NCBI GenBank assembly: GCA_014218235.1
Contig: CM024763.1
Span: forward strand, 84,616,244 to 84,680,243
Source: Colocasia esculenta
Taxonomy: Eukaryota > Streptophyta > Magnoliopsida > Alismatales > Araceae
Direction of reading: 5' to 3'
Length of the DNA: 64,000 nucleotides
Shown: in pieces, positions 30,665 to 40,421 of the stretch
Layout: each line of letters opens with the position of its first letter
How positions within the stretch are numbered: the stretch's first letter is position 1
Position numbers and translations under genes: made by a program
The notes under the pieces: model-generated
The model's input: the letters and a program-made list of their open reading frames with translations, nothing else
Told to the model about the DNA's origin: nothing
Database searches by the model: none

Positions 30665-32089
30665 ATGGAATCTAATAAGGGGTATATGGACGAAGGACAC
30701 TCTGTGACCAGGCCACCCTTCTTTCATGGTACTGATTATCCCTATTGGAAAAACCGCATGCAGGTGTTTCTGAGAGCACAAAACTTCGAATTGTGGAAGA
30801 TTGTCAGCAAAGGAGCATACACACTTCCCGATGATGAAGACACCTGGACAAAGGACCAGATTGCGAAGGGAACTCTCAATTGGAGCGCCCTGAACATGAT
30901 GCAGTGCGTAGTTCATCCCAAACAATACTCAAGGGTCTCCACATGCACTTCAGCGAAAGAGATGTGGGACAAACTTGAACTGATCTACGAAGGTACGTCC
31001 GAGGTAAGGGAATCAAAAGCAAGCATGCTAATTTCTGAGTATGAAATGTTTAAGATGAACAATGATGAAACCATCTCAGATATGTTTGCAAGGTTCATGC
31101 TAATAATAAATGGTCTAAAGGGTCTTAAGAAAGAACACTCAGAAAGTGACTTGGTGAGAAAGATACTTCGGTCTCTTCCATCCTCATGGAACACCAAGGC
31201 CACTGTCATTGAGGATTCAAAAGATCTCTCAAAGATGAAACTAGATGAACTAATTGGCTCCCTGATGACATATGAAATAAATGTGAAAAGGAAAGAAACT
31301 GAAGAAAACCCAAAAAGGTTAATCGCCTTAAAAGCCTCCAAGAAAAATTCTTCAGGTTCCAAAAAAGATCTTCAACAGGAAAGTGATGAGCTTGAAACTT
31401 CCTGTGATAGTGAGAATGATGATATGGCCATGCTCACTAGACAATTCAAGAAATTCCTCAAATTCAAAAGGAAAGGGTTAGGTAACTCTAAACCTTTTCA
31501 AAAGAAAGATTTTTCAAATAAATTTGAGTCTAACAAAAAATCTGACATTGTATGCTATGAGTGCAAGAAACAAGGGCCGATGAGAGGAGAATGCCCTGAG
31601 CTCAAGAAGAAGCTGAAGAAGGAGAAATTCACCTTCAAGAAAGCCAAAGCAATGATGGCTACTTGGAGTGATGATGATGCAGATGAGGACGAACAAGCTA
31701 CCTTTGGAGATGAACAAGTTCAATGTCTAATGGCAAGAAGCGACGACTCCAATGAGGTAAATTCTTCCTTTGAAAATTATACAATTGAAGAATGGGAAGA
31801 AGCCTATACAGTCTTGTTTGAAAAGCTCTGTGAATTTAAGTCTGAAAATAAAGCACTCAAAAAGAAAATCAATTATCTTGTTCGTGGCACTAATAATGAT
31901 GAACAAATTGCATCCTTGAGTAAAGAAATTGAGATGATGAAAATTGATGAGGAAGCTCACTGTGAGGAGATGGACATGTTGAAAATAAAACTGCAAGAAA
32001 CTCAAAAAGAAAAGGAAGGTCTAATGAACTCCCTTGAATCTCTCCAAAGTGAACATGATAAGCTAAAAAGAAAAATTGGAAAAGGCTAA
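30665..32089 (+). CDS. Copia Gag with C-terminal coiled coil (474 aa)
   Basis: This is the longest open frame in the window, beginning at the first ATG after the PBS. It has the N-terminal PPFFHGTDYPYWKNRMQVFL block (residues about 18-37) and the UBN2-type Gag core (about 60-200). The zinc-knuckle region CYECKKQGPMRGEC near residue 300 has proline where the histidine ligand should be, which should weaken RNA binding. A highly charged coiled-coil extension (about 375-470) is typical of SIRE-like Gag. Its stop at 32087-32089 is followed by homologous sequence in another frame, so the extension is cut short. The function would be particle assembly. Confidence 0.88.
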   Translation: MESNKGYMDEGHSVTRPPFFHGTDYPYWKNRMQVFLRAQNFELWKIVSKGAYTLPDDEDTWTKDQIAKGTLNWSALNMMQCVVHPKQYSRVSTCTSAKEMWDKLELIYEGTSEVRESKASMLISEYEMFKMNNDETISDMFARFMLIINGLKGLKKEHSESDLVRKILRSLPSSWNTKATVIEDSKDLSKMKLDELIGSLMTYEINVKRKETEENPKRLIALKASKKNSSGSKKDLQQESDELETSCDSENDDMAMLTRQFKKFLKFKRKGLGNSKPFQKKDFSNKFESNKKSDIVCYECKKQGPMRGECPELKKKLKKEKFTFKKAKAMMATWSDDDADEDEQATFGDEQVQCLMARSDDSNEVNSSFENYTIEEWEEAYTVLFEKLCEFKSENKALKKKINYLVRGTNNDEQIASLSKEIEMMKIDEEAHCEEMDMLKIKLQETQKEKEGLMNSLESLQSEHDKLKRKIGKG

Positions 32090-33190
32090 AGAGAACCTTA
32101 AAGGAAAATCTGAAGATCTATCAAGGTTTGTTAAAGGGAAACAAAATCTTGATGCAATTCTGGGATCTAATGTATTTGTTGCAAAGCATGAGATTGGATT
32201 TCAACCTGTAAAACCAAAGGTAATTGGTAAAAATTTGCTAACTTCCTTTGTTGATTCTAGCCCAAGCACAAGTAAGCAAATCACCTCAAAGATCAATAAG
32301 ACTCAAGCCAAGGGTAAGAAACAGGAACCCAAGAAAATCAACTCAATTGCTAACACAACTAAGAAATCTGTCAACATCCCAAAAGAGGGTTTTCGACAGG
32401 TCTGGAAACAAGCTACCCAAGAAAAGCTAACAAGGTAACAAAAGGGTAAAATGCCCATGCATGTTCCCAAGAATAACAAGCCCACTGTTGTGGAAAAATC
32501 TTCATCATGCAATTTCTGTAAGAAAGTTGGGCATAATGATAAATAATGCTGGAATAGTCCAAATAAACAGAAAGTCAAACAAGTTTGGATCCCGAAGCAT
32601 TTACTGTTTGGCATGAATGATACATTGGAACCCAAGGTAATTTGGGTACCAAAACCTCTTGTCTGATCTATATATGCAGGAATGCCTGGCAGCCCAAAAT
32701 CAAAACGAATGGTACTTGGACAGTGGCTGCTCGAGGCACATGACGGGCGACAAAGAAAAATTATGTTTGCTCGTTGAAAAAGACGGAGGTCAAGTCATCT
32801 TTGGAGGTAACAATAAAGGCTAGATCATCGGCACAGGTAAGGTCGATAAGTATGCCTCCAACTCAATTGATAATGTATTGTTGGTTGAGGGCCTTCATCA
32901 CAACTTGCTTAGTATAAGTCAATTGTGTGATAAGGGTCATAAAGTTATCTTTGAATCAAAATCATGTCAAATCATTGATAAGGAAACAGGATGACTTGAC
33001 CTCCGTCTTTTTCAACCAGAAAATGAAGACTTAGATAATCCAGAAAATGAAGACTTGTGTCTTGTAGCAAACAAGCAGGATGAGCTTACGTTGTGGCATC
33101 GTAGGCTTGGCCATGCAAGTTACAACGTCTTGCACAAGATCATGAGGCTTAAACTGGCACCAAGGAATAGAACACCTGTTCTCCTCCCCG
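32076..33190 (+). pseudogene. Copia gag tail, protease and start of integrase
   Basis: The coiled-coil and lysine-rich tail continues from 32076 to 32436. A second knuckle (CNFCKKVGHNDK then stop, about 32509-32548) and QVWIPK/KVIWVPK motifs follow. The protease motif WYLDSGCSRHMTGD at about 32710-32751 keeps D-S-G but lies in another frame. The GAG-pre-integrase motif LWHRRLGHASYNVL is at about 33090-33132. Stops occur near 32547, 32821 and 32991. Confidence 0.85.
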
Positions 33191-33778
33191 AGAACTCTGG
33201 AGCAAAATGGTGTAGTGGAGAGAAAGAACAGAACCTTGGTGGAAATGGCTCGAACCCTTTTGGTCGAAAGTTGGCTTGCAAGGATCTTTTCGGAAGAAGC
33301 GGTAAACACCTCATGTTACATCCTTAACAGAGCCATGGTAAGACCTGTGATAAAGAAAACTCCCTACGAACTTCTAAAAGGTAAGAAACCCAGTATTGGG
33401 TATTTCAGAGTTTTTGGCTCAAAAGTCTTTATTCATAATAATGATAAAGTTGACTTGGATAAGTTCGAAGCCAAAAGTGATCAAGGTATTTTTTTGGGAT
33501 ACTCAGAACACTCTAGAGCATATAGGGTGTTTAATTTTAAATCTCGAACAGTGGAAGAAACTCAACATGTTGTTTTTTATGAGTATCCAGCAAAGCCTAA
33601 CAATTCAAATGCTTATAGGTTTGAGGATGGAGATGAAGGAACAACACTTGGGGAACTACAAATGAAAGCAAAAGAAAATCCTAAGGCAGTTTCCAAGACT
33701 AAAAGTGGATATCTTCGCAGGTACAATGATGAAGATGACGTAAATCTGTTCAGAAATCAAGATGATGAACCTGAATAA
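33191..33778 (+). pseudogene. Copia integrase remnant lacking most of the catalytic core
   Basis: Homology jumps from the zinc-binding region near 33150 straight to QNGVVERKNRTLVEMARTLL (about 33205-33265). The expected DDE core of roughly 150 residues, including both aspartates, is missing; only the final glutamate segment remains. The C-terminal part (NRAMVRPVIKKTPYELLKGK, FLGYSEHSRAYRVFN) continues to about 33600 and runs into a charged linker. It cannot integrate DNA. Confidence 0.88.
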
Positions 33779-34158
33779 AATCCACAAGAGGAACAACCTC
33801 AAGTTGAAACTCCTCAAGCACACCCTCCTCCAGAACAACCTCCTCAAGTCGAAGATCCACCCGGACCTTCAACAGTGACAAATGTCAGATATTCTAAAGA
33901 TCATCCACTTGATAACATCATAGGAGATATGAATGAAAAAGTTCAAACTAGGTCTCAAGTTAGACAAATAGTTAAACATGATCATCTAGCCTTTGTCTCT
34001 CAAGTGGAACCCAAAATGTTGAAGAAGCTTTAAAAGAAAATTCATGGATTGATGCTATGCATGAGGAGCTTGGGCAATTTCAAAGAAATAATGTCTAGAG
34101 TCTAGTTCCTAGAACCCTTGAAATTTCTGTCATAGGAACAAGATGGGTCTTTAGGAAT
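33779..34158 (+). pseudogene. Copia integrase-RT linker and first RT block, frameshifted
   Basis: A proline/glutamate-rich linker (33790-33880) leads to the start of RT. The frame changes near 34015, and a TAG interrupts the block near 34096 before the long RT frame opens. Confidence 0.75.
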
Positions 34159-35526
34159 ATGCTAAATGAAGAAGGTAAAGTGGTGAGAAATAAGGCTAGA
34201 CTGGTTGAAAAGGGTTATAGTCAAGAATTTGGTGTGGATTTTGAAGAATCCTTTGCTCCTGTAGCTAGGCTAGAAGCAGTTAGGATCTTGTTAGCATATG
34301 CATGCTCAAACAAGTTCAAACTTTTTCAAATGGATGTTAAAACTGCCTTCTTGAATGGCTACATCAAAGAGGAAGTCTATGTCTCTCAACCACCTAGCTT
34401 TGAGGATCATGATAAACCTAACCATGTATATAAATTGCACAAAGCTCTCTATGGATTGAAACAGGCACCCCGAGCTTGGTACGACAGACTAAGCACTTTT
34501 CTGGTAAGCAAAAACTACTCAAGAGGTAAAGTAGACCAAACTCTCTTCAATAAGAAAGTTTGCAATCACATTATTGTTGTTCAAGTCTATGTGGACGATA
34601 TCATATTTGGTTCTACTAACCCATCACTGTGTGAGGAATTTTCAAATCATATGCACAGTGAATTTGAGATGAGTTTAATGGGGGAGCTTCAATTTTTTCT
34701 TGGTTTGCAGGTAAAACAACTAGAAGATAGATTTTTCATCAACCAAGAAAAATATGTCAAGGAGCTGCTGAAAAGGTTTCAGTTTGAACAAGCTAAGCTT
34801 GCTTCAACACCAATGAGCATAAGCTTGAAATTGGACAATGATGAGAAAGGTAAATCGGTAGATGCAAAACACTTCCGAGGTATGATTGGTTCACTCCTTT
34901 ATCTTACTACAAGTAGACCGGACATACAATTTAGTGTTTGCCTTTGTGTTAGATATCAATCTAGTCCAAAGGAAAGCCATTTGGTTGCAGTTAAGAGAAT
35001 ATTCAGATATCTCTCAGGTACGTATGCCTTGGGTCTTTGGTATCCAGCTGGGAGTAGTTTTGATTTGATATCATATTCTGATGCTGATTATGCTGAATGT
35101 ATAATTGATAGAAAAAGTACTAGTGGTTATTGCCAATTTCTTGGTGGTTGCATGGTTTTGTGGGCATCCAAGAAGCAACACTCGGTTGCACTCTCCACTA
35201 CAGAGGCAGAATATGTTGCTCCAGGGAGTTGTGCAGCTCAAGTGTTGTGGATAAAAAGTCACTTGTCTGATATTGAAATTGGATGCACACCTATCTTATG
35301 TGACAACACTAGTGCCATCAATCTTTCAAAGAACCCAGTCCAACACTCTAGGATAAAACACATCGAAATAAGACATCACTTCTTGAGAGATGAGGTAGCC
35401 AACAAAACCTTAGAGATTAGCTTCATACCCATTGAAAAACAATTGGCTGATATTTTTACAAAACCACTGGCTGAGGATAGATTCACAACATTGAGAAGAG
35501 AATTGGGTTTGTGCAAAATGCAATGA
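34159..35526 (+). CDS. Copia reverse transcriptase and RNase H, open frame (455 aa)
   Basis: RT palm blocks QMDVKTAFLNGYIKEEVYV (residues about 70-88) and ALYGLKQAPRAWYDRL lead to catalytic YVDD at 34588-34599, then GSLLYLTTSRPDIQFSVCL. RNase H shows SDADYAECIIDRKSTSGYC, STTEAEYVA, CDNTSAINLSKNP and the histidine-bearing C-terminus HIEIRHHFLRDEV. All expected acidic residues are present and the frame ends at a natural stop in the usual position. The RT start upstream is broken, so this is an intact 3' part, not a complete polyprotein. It is the best-preserved enzyme in the window. Confidence 0.9.
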   Translation: MLNEEGKVVRNKARLVEKGYSQEFGVDFEESFAPVARLEAVRILLAYACSNKFKLFQMDVKTAFLNGYIKEEVYVSQPPSFEDHDKPNHVYKLHKALYGLKQAPRAWYDRLSTFLVSKNYSRGKVDQTLFNKKVCNHIIVVQVYVDDIIFGSTNPSLCEEFSNHMHSEFEMSLMGELQFFLGLQVKQLEDRFFINQEKYVKELLKRFQFEQAKLASTPMSISLKLDNDEKGKSVDAKHFRGMIGSLLYLTTSRPDIQFSVCLCVRYQSSPKESHLVAVKRIFRYLSGTYALGLWYPAGSSFDLISYSDADYAECIIDRKSTSGYCQFLGGCMVLWASKKQHSVALSTTEAEYVAPGSCAAQVLWIKSHLSDIEIGCTPILCDNTSAINLSKNPVQHSRIKHIEIRHHFLRDEVANKTLEISFIPIEKQLADIFTKPLAEDRFTTLRRELGLCKMQ

Positions 35527-37257
35527 AACTCATACCAAATCTTAAGTATATATTCCTTGTGTGCACCAACTATGTGGTATATCAAATGGTGATTTGTGGA
35601 AGAACAAGTTATGCTTGTTTGGAAACTGTCATTATGTGTGAGAAAAAATTCTCCGCCACGTATCCATAGTTAAGTTGTAAATAAGGGTCATTTACTTTCT
35701 ATAAGGTATTTAGTTTCTTCTCACTTTGCCCATTCTTTCTTTCTTAAACAAATGGATTTCTTCATAGTCTGTCCTTATTCATGAAATTGTGTGCACTTGA
35801 TTACATAATTTGTGCAAATGTGTCTTGATTTACTTGATTGTTTGTGTCCACATGAGCACACACTATGGGGGAGCAAGTTCAGGTTAGAAGACTGACATCT
35901 TAAGGGAAATTAATCATATTTCACATACCTACTTTTTCCTCACATGCCATATCTCTTTTCCTCTTTCATCCTCACCTTCAATCTGTTTTGCACAAGCAGC
36001 TGTCGACAGCCCTGCTCCATCCTATCGACAGATCAAGCTCCACAGACACCAGTTTTTGCATTCTGCATGTTTCTGTCGACAGACGACAATTCATCTATCG
36101 ACAGCCAAGCACAGTTTCTGATTTCCCAGAATAGCCACTTTTCTGTCTATGTGTATCTGTCGACAGGCTCCTTCTAGCTGTCGACAGCCACACACTTTCT
36201 ATGCATTCTTGGATATCTCACAACATTTCTTTGAGTAGGTTCATGCCTTTCAAGTAAGGTGTCACTTGGGTGTCTATGCATGTTTTAATCACTCATACCC
36301 ACATGATATTAAAGCCATTATCTGTATCACCATGATTTTGACATACTACTCATGTAAGAGTCTAGGTTGTATCATTCGGAGAATATTGATCTAATCTAAT
36401 GGATATCACCTAACTCCCTTTCATAACTCTCTTGTAGGCACACACTGTTCACAAGTGTCTTGATCAGTCCTATAGTCATTGAACTCTATGTCTAGCATTG
36501 ATTGTTAACCACATACCTTATTTGACCTTGATTTTCAAACAGAACATATCAAAATAAGATTCAAAAAAAAGGGAGAAAAGCTACCTATTTCTCATATCTC
36601 AATACAACTCAAAAATTGGGATAAAGATAGAGCAATGATGTGTATTGCTGAGTAACCGGGGACATGGGCATCACAAATGTCTGTCCTCACGTCAAAAAGT
36701 TTACTTATTAACTCTGTAGAATGGTATGATGGTCACTCTCACTGAGTAACTGGGGTAAGGGCACTAGAAATGTCTATCCTCATGTCAAAAGGTGTTCGTG
36801 ATCCTAATTACCACTTTTCCCATTGCATTTTGTTAAACAAAATAAATAAATAAATAAAAGGAAATAGTGTGAAGCCTCCACTGTTTAATTAATTCCCGGT
36901 CCATTGGTGTCTATGGCTAGCCATCTATGTAGACATTTTCTTCATCAACCATTTGATCATCCTTTACTTGGAATTGTGTTCGTCTACAATAGTTTGTTAT
37001 TCAACAGGGGTTATGGTAATCCCCTAAGTTTTGGTAAGATGTTCTCTTCATGCTCCAACCTGCAACTTTTTGAGCATTATGTTTAAACCATTGAGGATAT
37101 TGACTTGACTTAATATCACTGAGTATGACAGTTTAAACTATGTGTCCACCTATTTTACATCTTCTATATTCTTTGGATACACACTGCTCAGCAATTCATT
37201 AACAAATCCCTTTTTACCTTCTTCCTCCAGTGCGAGCAAATCAACTTACCCGCCCTC
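35527..37257 (+). other. Copia post-pol untranslated spacer
   Basis: No convincing coding region is present. A cluster of CTGTCGACAG-type palindromes lies at 36000-36187, and CTGAGTAAC repeats lie near 36647 and 36738. An ORF of 60 codons at 36904 has no recognisable features. Confidence 0.55.
36000..36187 (+). promoter_or_regulatory. Internal array of six CTGTCGACAG-type palindromes
   Basis: Units start at 36000, 36022, 36073, 36095, 36157 and 36178. Four are perfect and two read CTATCGACAG. This is the same motif as in U3, but it lies about 470 bp after the RNase H stop and upstream of the extra ORF. Confidence 0.65.
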
Positions 37258-37824
37258 ATGCTTGGCTTAATCCTTCACTGTTATTATAACCCTAGGAGAT
37301 CCATGCCATATGCCTGCCCAATCACTTCCTTTCTTCGGTTCATTGGCATCAACATTCCTGACAGTGAATGTGTCGAGCTCAATTCTCGCAGTAGTTTTGA
37401 TCTCACTGTTACACATAGGATGGGGTATAAGCTGATTGATGGGGCTGTCACACGAGAACTCAAGGGTAAGGAACTAGCTGCTGCCATGGATGAAGATCGG
37501 GAGGATGATGAAGATGATGATGATCATGATGAAGAAGCTGATGAAGACTCCCAGTCTAAGCCTCTCGATGCTCTGAGAGATGACATTAGTGTTGCCGCTA
37601 GTGATTCTGCTGTTGAGCCTTCCGTGCGTGATCTTCTAGCACAATTACAGCTTCAAATGTCCACTGGTTTTGATAAGCTCCATACACGTTTGGACACCGT
37701 GGATACAAGCATTGACGCACTCACGGATACTCAAGTCCAGCTCCAGCTCTGCTTCACTAGGCTGTCTACTGAGCTTCGTGACATCCGTCGGGTCTCTGCA
37801 CTGCCTGGCGATGATGCTGCTTAG
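37258..37824 (+). CDS. Extra ORF of the copia element (188 aa), plant-transposon-protein-like
   Basis: This ORF lies between pol and the 3' LTR, where SIRE-like elements often carry an additional ORF. The N-terminal half (residues 1-70, with PRRSMPYACPITSFLRFIGI) resembles proteins annotated as putative plant transposon proteins, which I recognise only by pattern. Residues about 80-100 are an acidic run (DEDREDDEDDDDHDEEADED). The C-terminus (about 120-180) has heptad-like spacing suggesting a coiled coil. No transmembrane segment or signal peptide is evident, so I do not call it env. A TTCCTCCAG acceptor-like site just upstream (37222-37230) suggests a spliced 5' part. Confidence 0.6.
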   Translation: MLGLILHCYYNPRRSMPYACPITSFLRFIGINIPDSECVELNSRSSFDLTVTHRMGYKLIDGAVTRELKGKELAAAMDEDREDDEDDDDHDEEADEDSQSKPLDALRDDISVAASDSAVEPSVRDLLAQLQLQMSTGFDKLHTRLDTVDTSIDALTDTQVQLQLCFTRLSTELRDIRRVSALPGDDAA

Positions 37825-38028
37825 AGAGTCTAAGTGTCTTTTGTTGTGGGTCATGGTCATAGTGTTGATGCACTAGCTTGTCTTGGTTGTGATGTTGTCT
37901 TCTTCTTTTGCAATTCCTCATGTTACGTTATTTCTACCATTGTAACTGTGTGAAATGATTGACACCTCAATGAAATTCACAGTTATTTGCTCTTTTCATG
38001 TATGTATGACGTATATTTTTTGGTTGTT

Positions 38029-38106
38029 GTCAAAAGGGGGAGAACTCAATTACAACTCAATTGTGCATTAATTGAAAATTTTTGTCGTCATTAAAAAGGG
38101 GGAGAA
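38029..38106 (+). other. Duplicated polypurine tracts before the copia 3' LTR
   Basis: CAAAAGGGGGAGAAC (about 38031-38045) and AAAAAGGGGGAGAA (about 38093-38106) lie about 60 bp apart. The second abuts the LTR and should be the functional plus-strand primer. The first is a near-identical decoy or secondary tract. Confidence 0.7.
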
Positions 38107-39347
38107 TGCTGGGTTTACATGAATTTATATTTGATGATTGTTTTTGATGATGAACAATTGATAAGCTATAGATGAGTACTTGATGAACACTTCATGAACC
38201 ATGCAAACACATGTTCAACTTGATCATTTAAATGTTCACGTTATCTCACTAACAATGGTCTTACATGTAGGTGAGATTGCACAAAAGACAGTGTGTTAAA
38301 AAAAGAGCAAAAGGATCAAGAAAAGCACAAAAGACAAGCACCTGTCGACAGCTCCTCAGCTGCCTGTCGACAGAAAACATCAGGTTCTAAACATAGCCAT
38401 CTGTCGACAGATCCCAGTCGACTATCGACAGCTACCAACAGGAAAACCCTTCCCGGAAGTTTAAAGATCTGGCAAATGCAAATCTGTCTCTAGCTATCGA
38501 CAGATGATCTAAGGCCTGTCGATAGACGTAAACAAAATCTCAATACAAGATCTCCATATGTTTCCTATGTGGGTGTTTCCTTATTCTACTACTCTCTATC
38601 CTTGAACACCCATATAAATAGAACTCTTTGGAGTTAATTTCGTACAGAAGCAGCCACCATCCAATACCCTAAGAAAATCCAAGAGAAGAAGTCTCTCTGC
38701 TGCTCTGCTTCAACCTGCCGCCCAGAAAACAAGAAGATCTGTCTTCCAAGCATAGGTGAAGTCAGTTCGTCGGTGATTCAAGCTTCTACATCAACCTGAA
38801 CCTATCAAGATGAAGTTTGAAGATCATCCAGACGACCTGTAGAAGAGTTCTACATAAGGATTTGATTCTCCAACTCAGAACCCTTCTAAGTCTCTGTTTT
38901 TACTTCCGTGTGTGTGGTTGTGGATCAAGTGATTCTTGTACTTGATCTACGTGGTCTGTGTTGATCTGATCGTGGTTTCACATCAGACAACTCGTGTGTG
39001 TGAGTTGTAGTTTTGAACTAGCTCATAAGCAATGTTTCTGTGTGTGTGTGTGGACTGTGGACGTAGGATACAGAAGTTGTGTACTCCGAATCACCTTAAA
39101 ACCTCGTGTCCTATGGTTTGCATGTCATTACGTTAGATATTTGGTAGGTACGTTGTTTTCACACATGCTAGATAAATTGCTACTCTATCTATCTATAACT
39201 AACACATCTAAGTTTAGTTTACACTCTGTTGCAAGTCTCAAAAGTTTGTGTTTTTCATCAAAAGAAGGTGGTAGTAAATTTTAATTGGTAGTAATCTATT
39301 CAACCCCCCTTCTAGATTACCATATAGTATAATTCTACAACCTTTCA
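38107..39347 (+). repeat. 3' LTR of the copia element (1241 bp)
   Basis: It matches 29409-30589 with a few percent differences and an extra 59-bp block bounded by CTGTCGACAG units (about 38352-38410). It ends CCTTTCA at 39347. Confidence 0.95.
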
Positions 39348-39352
39348 GTCCT
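39348..39352. repeat. Target site duplication GTCCT, right copy (copia)
   Basis: It follows the 3' LTR and matches 29404-29408; Tat RT homology resumes directly after it. Confidence 0.95.
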
Positions 39353-39530
39353 CTATCCATTGTGGGTGGCAAACATAGTTCCGGTAATGAAGAAGGAGGG
39401 AAAATTGCGAATTTGTATAGACTTCCGGGACTTGAATAAGGCATGTCCAAAATACGATTTCCCTTTACCTTATTTGGATGTGTTGATTGATAACACCACT
39501 AGGTATGAAACTTTGTCATTCATGGATGGG
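39353..39530 (+). pseudogene. Tat reverse transcriptase (segment 3), truncated
   Basis: The segment encodes PLWVANIVPVMKKEGKLRIC and DFRDLNKACPKYDFPLP, then LSFMDG near 39515-39530. Homology stops there. The RT palm with its YVDD-type active site and the connection region are absent from the window, so several hundred codons were deleted next to the small insertion that follows. Confidence 0.88.
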
Positions 39531-39871
39531 TACCAGTTCGGTTCGGTTCAAACCGAAATTTGGCATTTCTGGCATTTTTCTGACATTTCTGGCATTTTTT
39601 TGGCAAAAAACATGTAAAAAGTTGGTTTTCTGGGGGTTGCGAGTTTCAAACTCGTGACCACCACGCACGTGGAGGGCGCGCGACGCCGCCCTCCACTGCG
39701 CTACCAAAATTTTTTTTGTATAATTTTATTATTTATATAATTATATATAGGTATTCGGTTCATTTCGGTTTCCCAACTTGAAACTGAACCGAACCACCCA
39801 GCCCATGAAACCGAACCAAACCAGCGGTTCGGTTCGGTTTTTCGGTTTGGACCATATTTTGTACAGCCCTA
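39531..39871 (-). mobile_element. Small CGGTT-rich non-autonomous element with a tRNA-like segment
   Basis: The roughly 340-bp insert has multiple GGTTCGGTTCGGTT-type repeats at both ends and finishes TACAGCCCTA. Ends of the type TAGGGCTGTAC with CGGTT subterminal repeats resemble hAT-like miniature elements. ATGGAT occurs on both sides (39522-39527 and 39872-39877) and could be a 6-bp duplication or microhomology. In the middle, on the minus strand, is a tRNA-like stretch. I cannot assign a family firmly. Confidence 0.55.
39632..39705 (-). other. tRNA-like segment (pol III A/B box-like), not an intact tRNA
   Basis: On the minus strand GGTAGCGCAGTGG (39693-39705) fits an A box and CGAGTTTGAAACTCG (39640-39654) fits a T-arm/B box. 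Between them GGAGGGCG and CGCCCTCC form a perfect 8-bp stem. The acceptor stem and anticodon arm are not standard, so it looks SINE- or tRNA-derived. Confidence 0.55.
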
Positions 39872-40398
39872 ATGGATCCTATTAGGTATCTCTTGGAGAA
39901 GCCAGTCCTCGCCGACATATTGGCACGTTGGCAAAGCTTCCTGTCTCAATTCGATATCACCTTTGTAGTCCAGAAAGCTATAAAAGGGTATGCCATTGCT
40001 GAGCACCTCGCTCACCTTCCTCTTCCTCACAGTGACATAGTTCAAGAGGATTTCCCTAATGAAAACCTGTCACTCATCTCTCGCGATCCCTTCTGGTCAT
40101 TCCACTTTAATGGGGCTCTCAGTTCTAGGGGACGGGGCATAGGTGCTGTCTTGCTCACCCCAGAAGGGATCATCATTCCACTTGCATATCAACTCCAGTT
40201 CCCTGCCACCAATAATGTCTCTGAGTATGAGGCTCTCCTAGCTGGTCTAAAGCTTGCCTATCTCTTAGGCGCGCGCCATCTCAAGATCATAGGAGACTCT
40301 CAGCTTGTCCTCTGGCAGGTCATTTCTACCTATTGCACTCGTGACCCTAAGCTCAAGCCCTATGAAGATCTGGTCACTCTCCTAGCCAAGCAATTCCA
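39872..40398 (+). pseudogene. Tat archaeal-type RNase H, split by an L1 insertion
   Basis: The frame from 39872 begins with the linker DPIRYLLEKPVLADILARWQ and contains the additional RNase H typical of the Tat lineage: FHFNGALSSRGRGIGAVLL, NNVSEYEALLAGL and GDSQLVLWQV. The first catalytic aspartate of the FDG motif is asparagine here, so activity should be lost. The frame enters the L1 poly(T) at 40415 and the domain continues after it at 42486. Confidence 0.88.
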
Positions 40399-40414
40399 TA
40401 AACTCATCTACATT
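40399..40414. repeat. L1 target site duplication, left copy (16 bp)
   Basis: TAAACTCATCTACATT is repeated exactly at 42485-42500. Confidence 0.93.
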
Positions 40415-40421
40415 TTTTTTT

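Larger units (their letters stand above)
29409..39347 (+). mobile_element. SIRE/Maximus-like Ty1/copia element, 9.9 kb
   Basis: LTRs at 29409-30589 and 38107-39347, a tRNA-Met PBS, gag with long coiled-coil extension, protease, a deleted integrase, intact RT-RNase H, an extra ORF and a polypurine tract are flanked by a perfect GTCCT duplication. The large size, the extended Gag and the ORF after pol fit the SIRE/Maximus group. It is non-autonomous because the integrase core is missing and pol changes frame several times. Confidence 0.95.

Noticed and set aside
37258..37824. Envelope protein of the copia element
   Set aside because: There is no signal peptide, transmembrane helix or furin-like site. 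The N-terminus looks like a plant transposon protein.
30200..39284. Matching open frames near 30200-30526 and 38994-39284
   Set aside because: They are the same stretch in the two copia LTRs and would be non-coding leader, with no conserved protein features.
39632..39705. A functional tRNA gene on the minus strand
   Set aside because: A and T-arm-like boxes are present, but no 7-bp acceptor stem or standard anticodon arm can be drawn.
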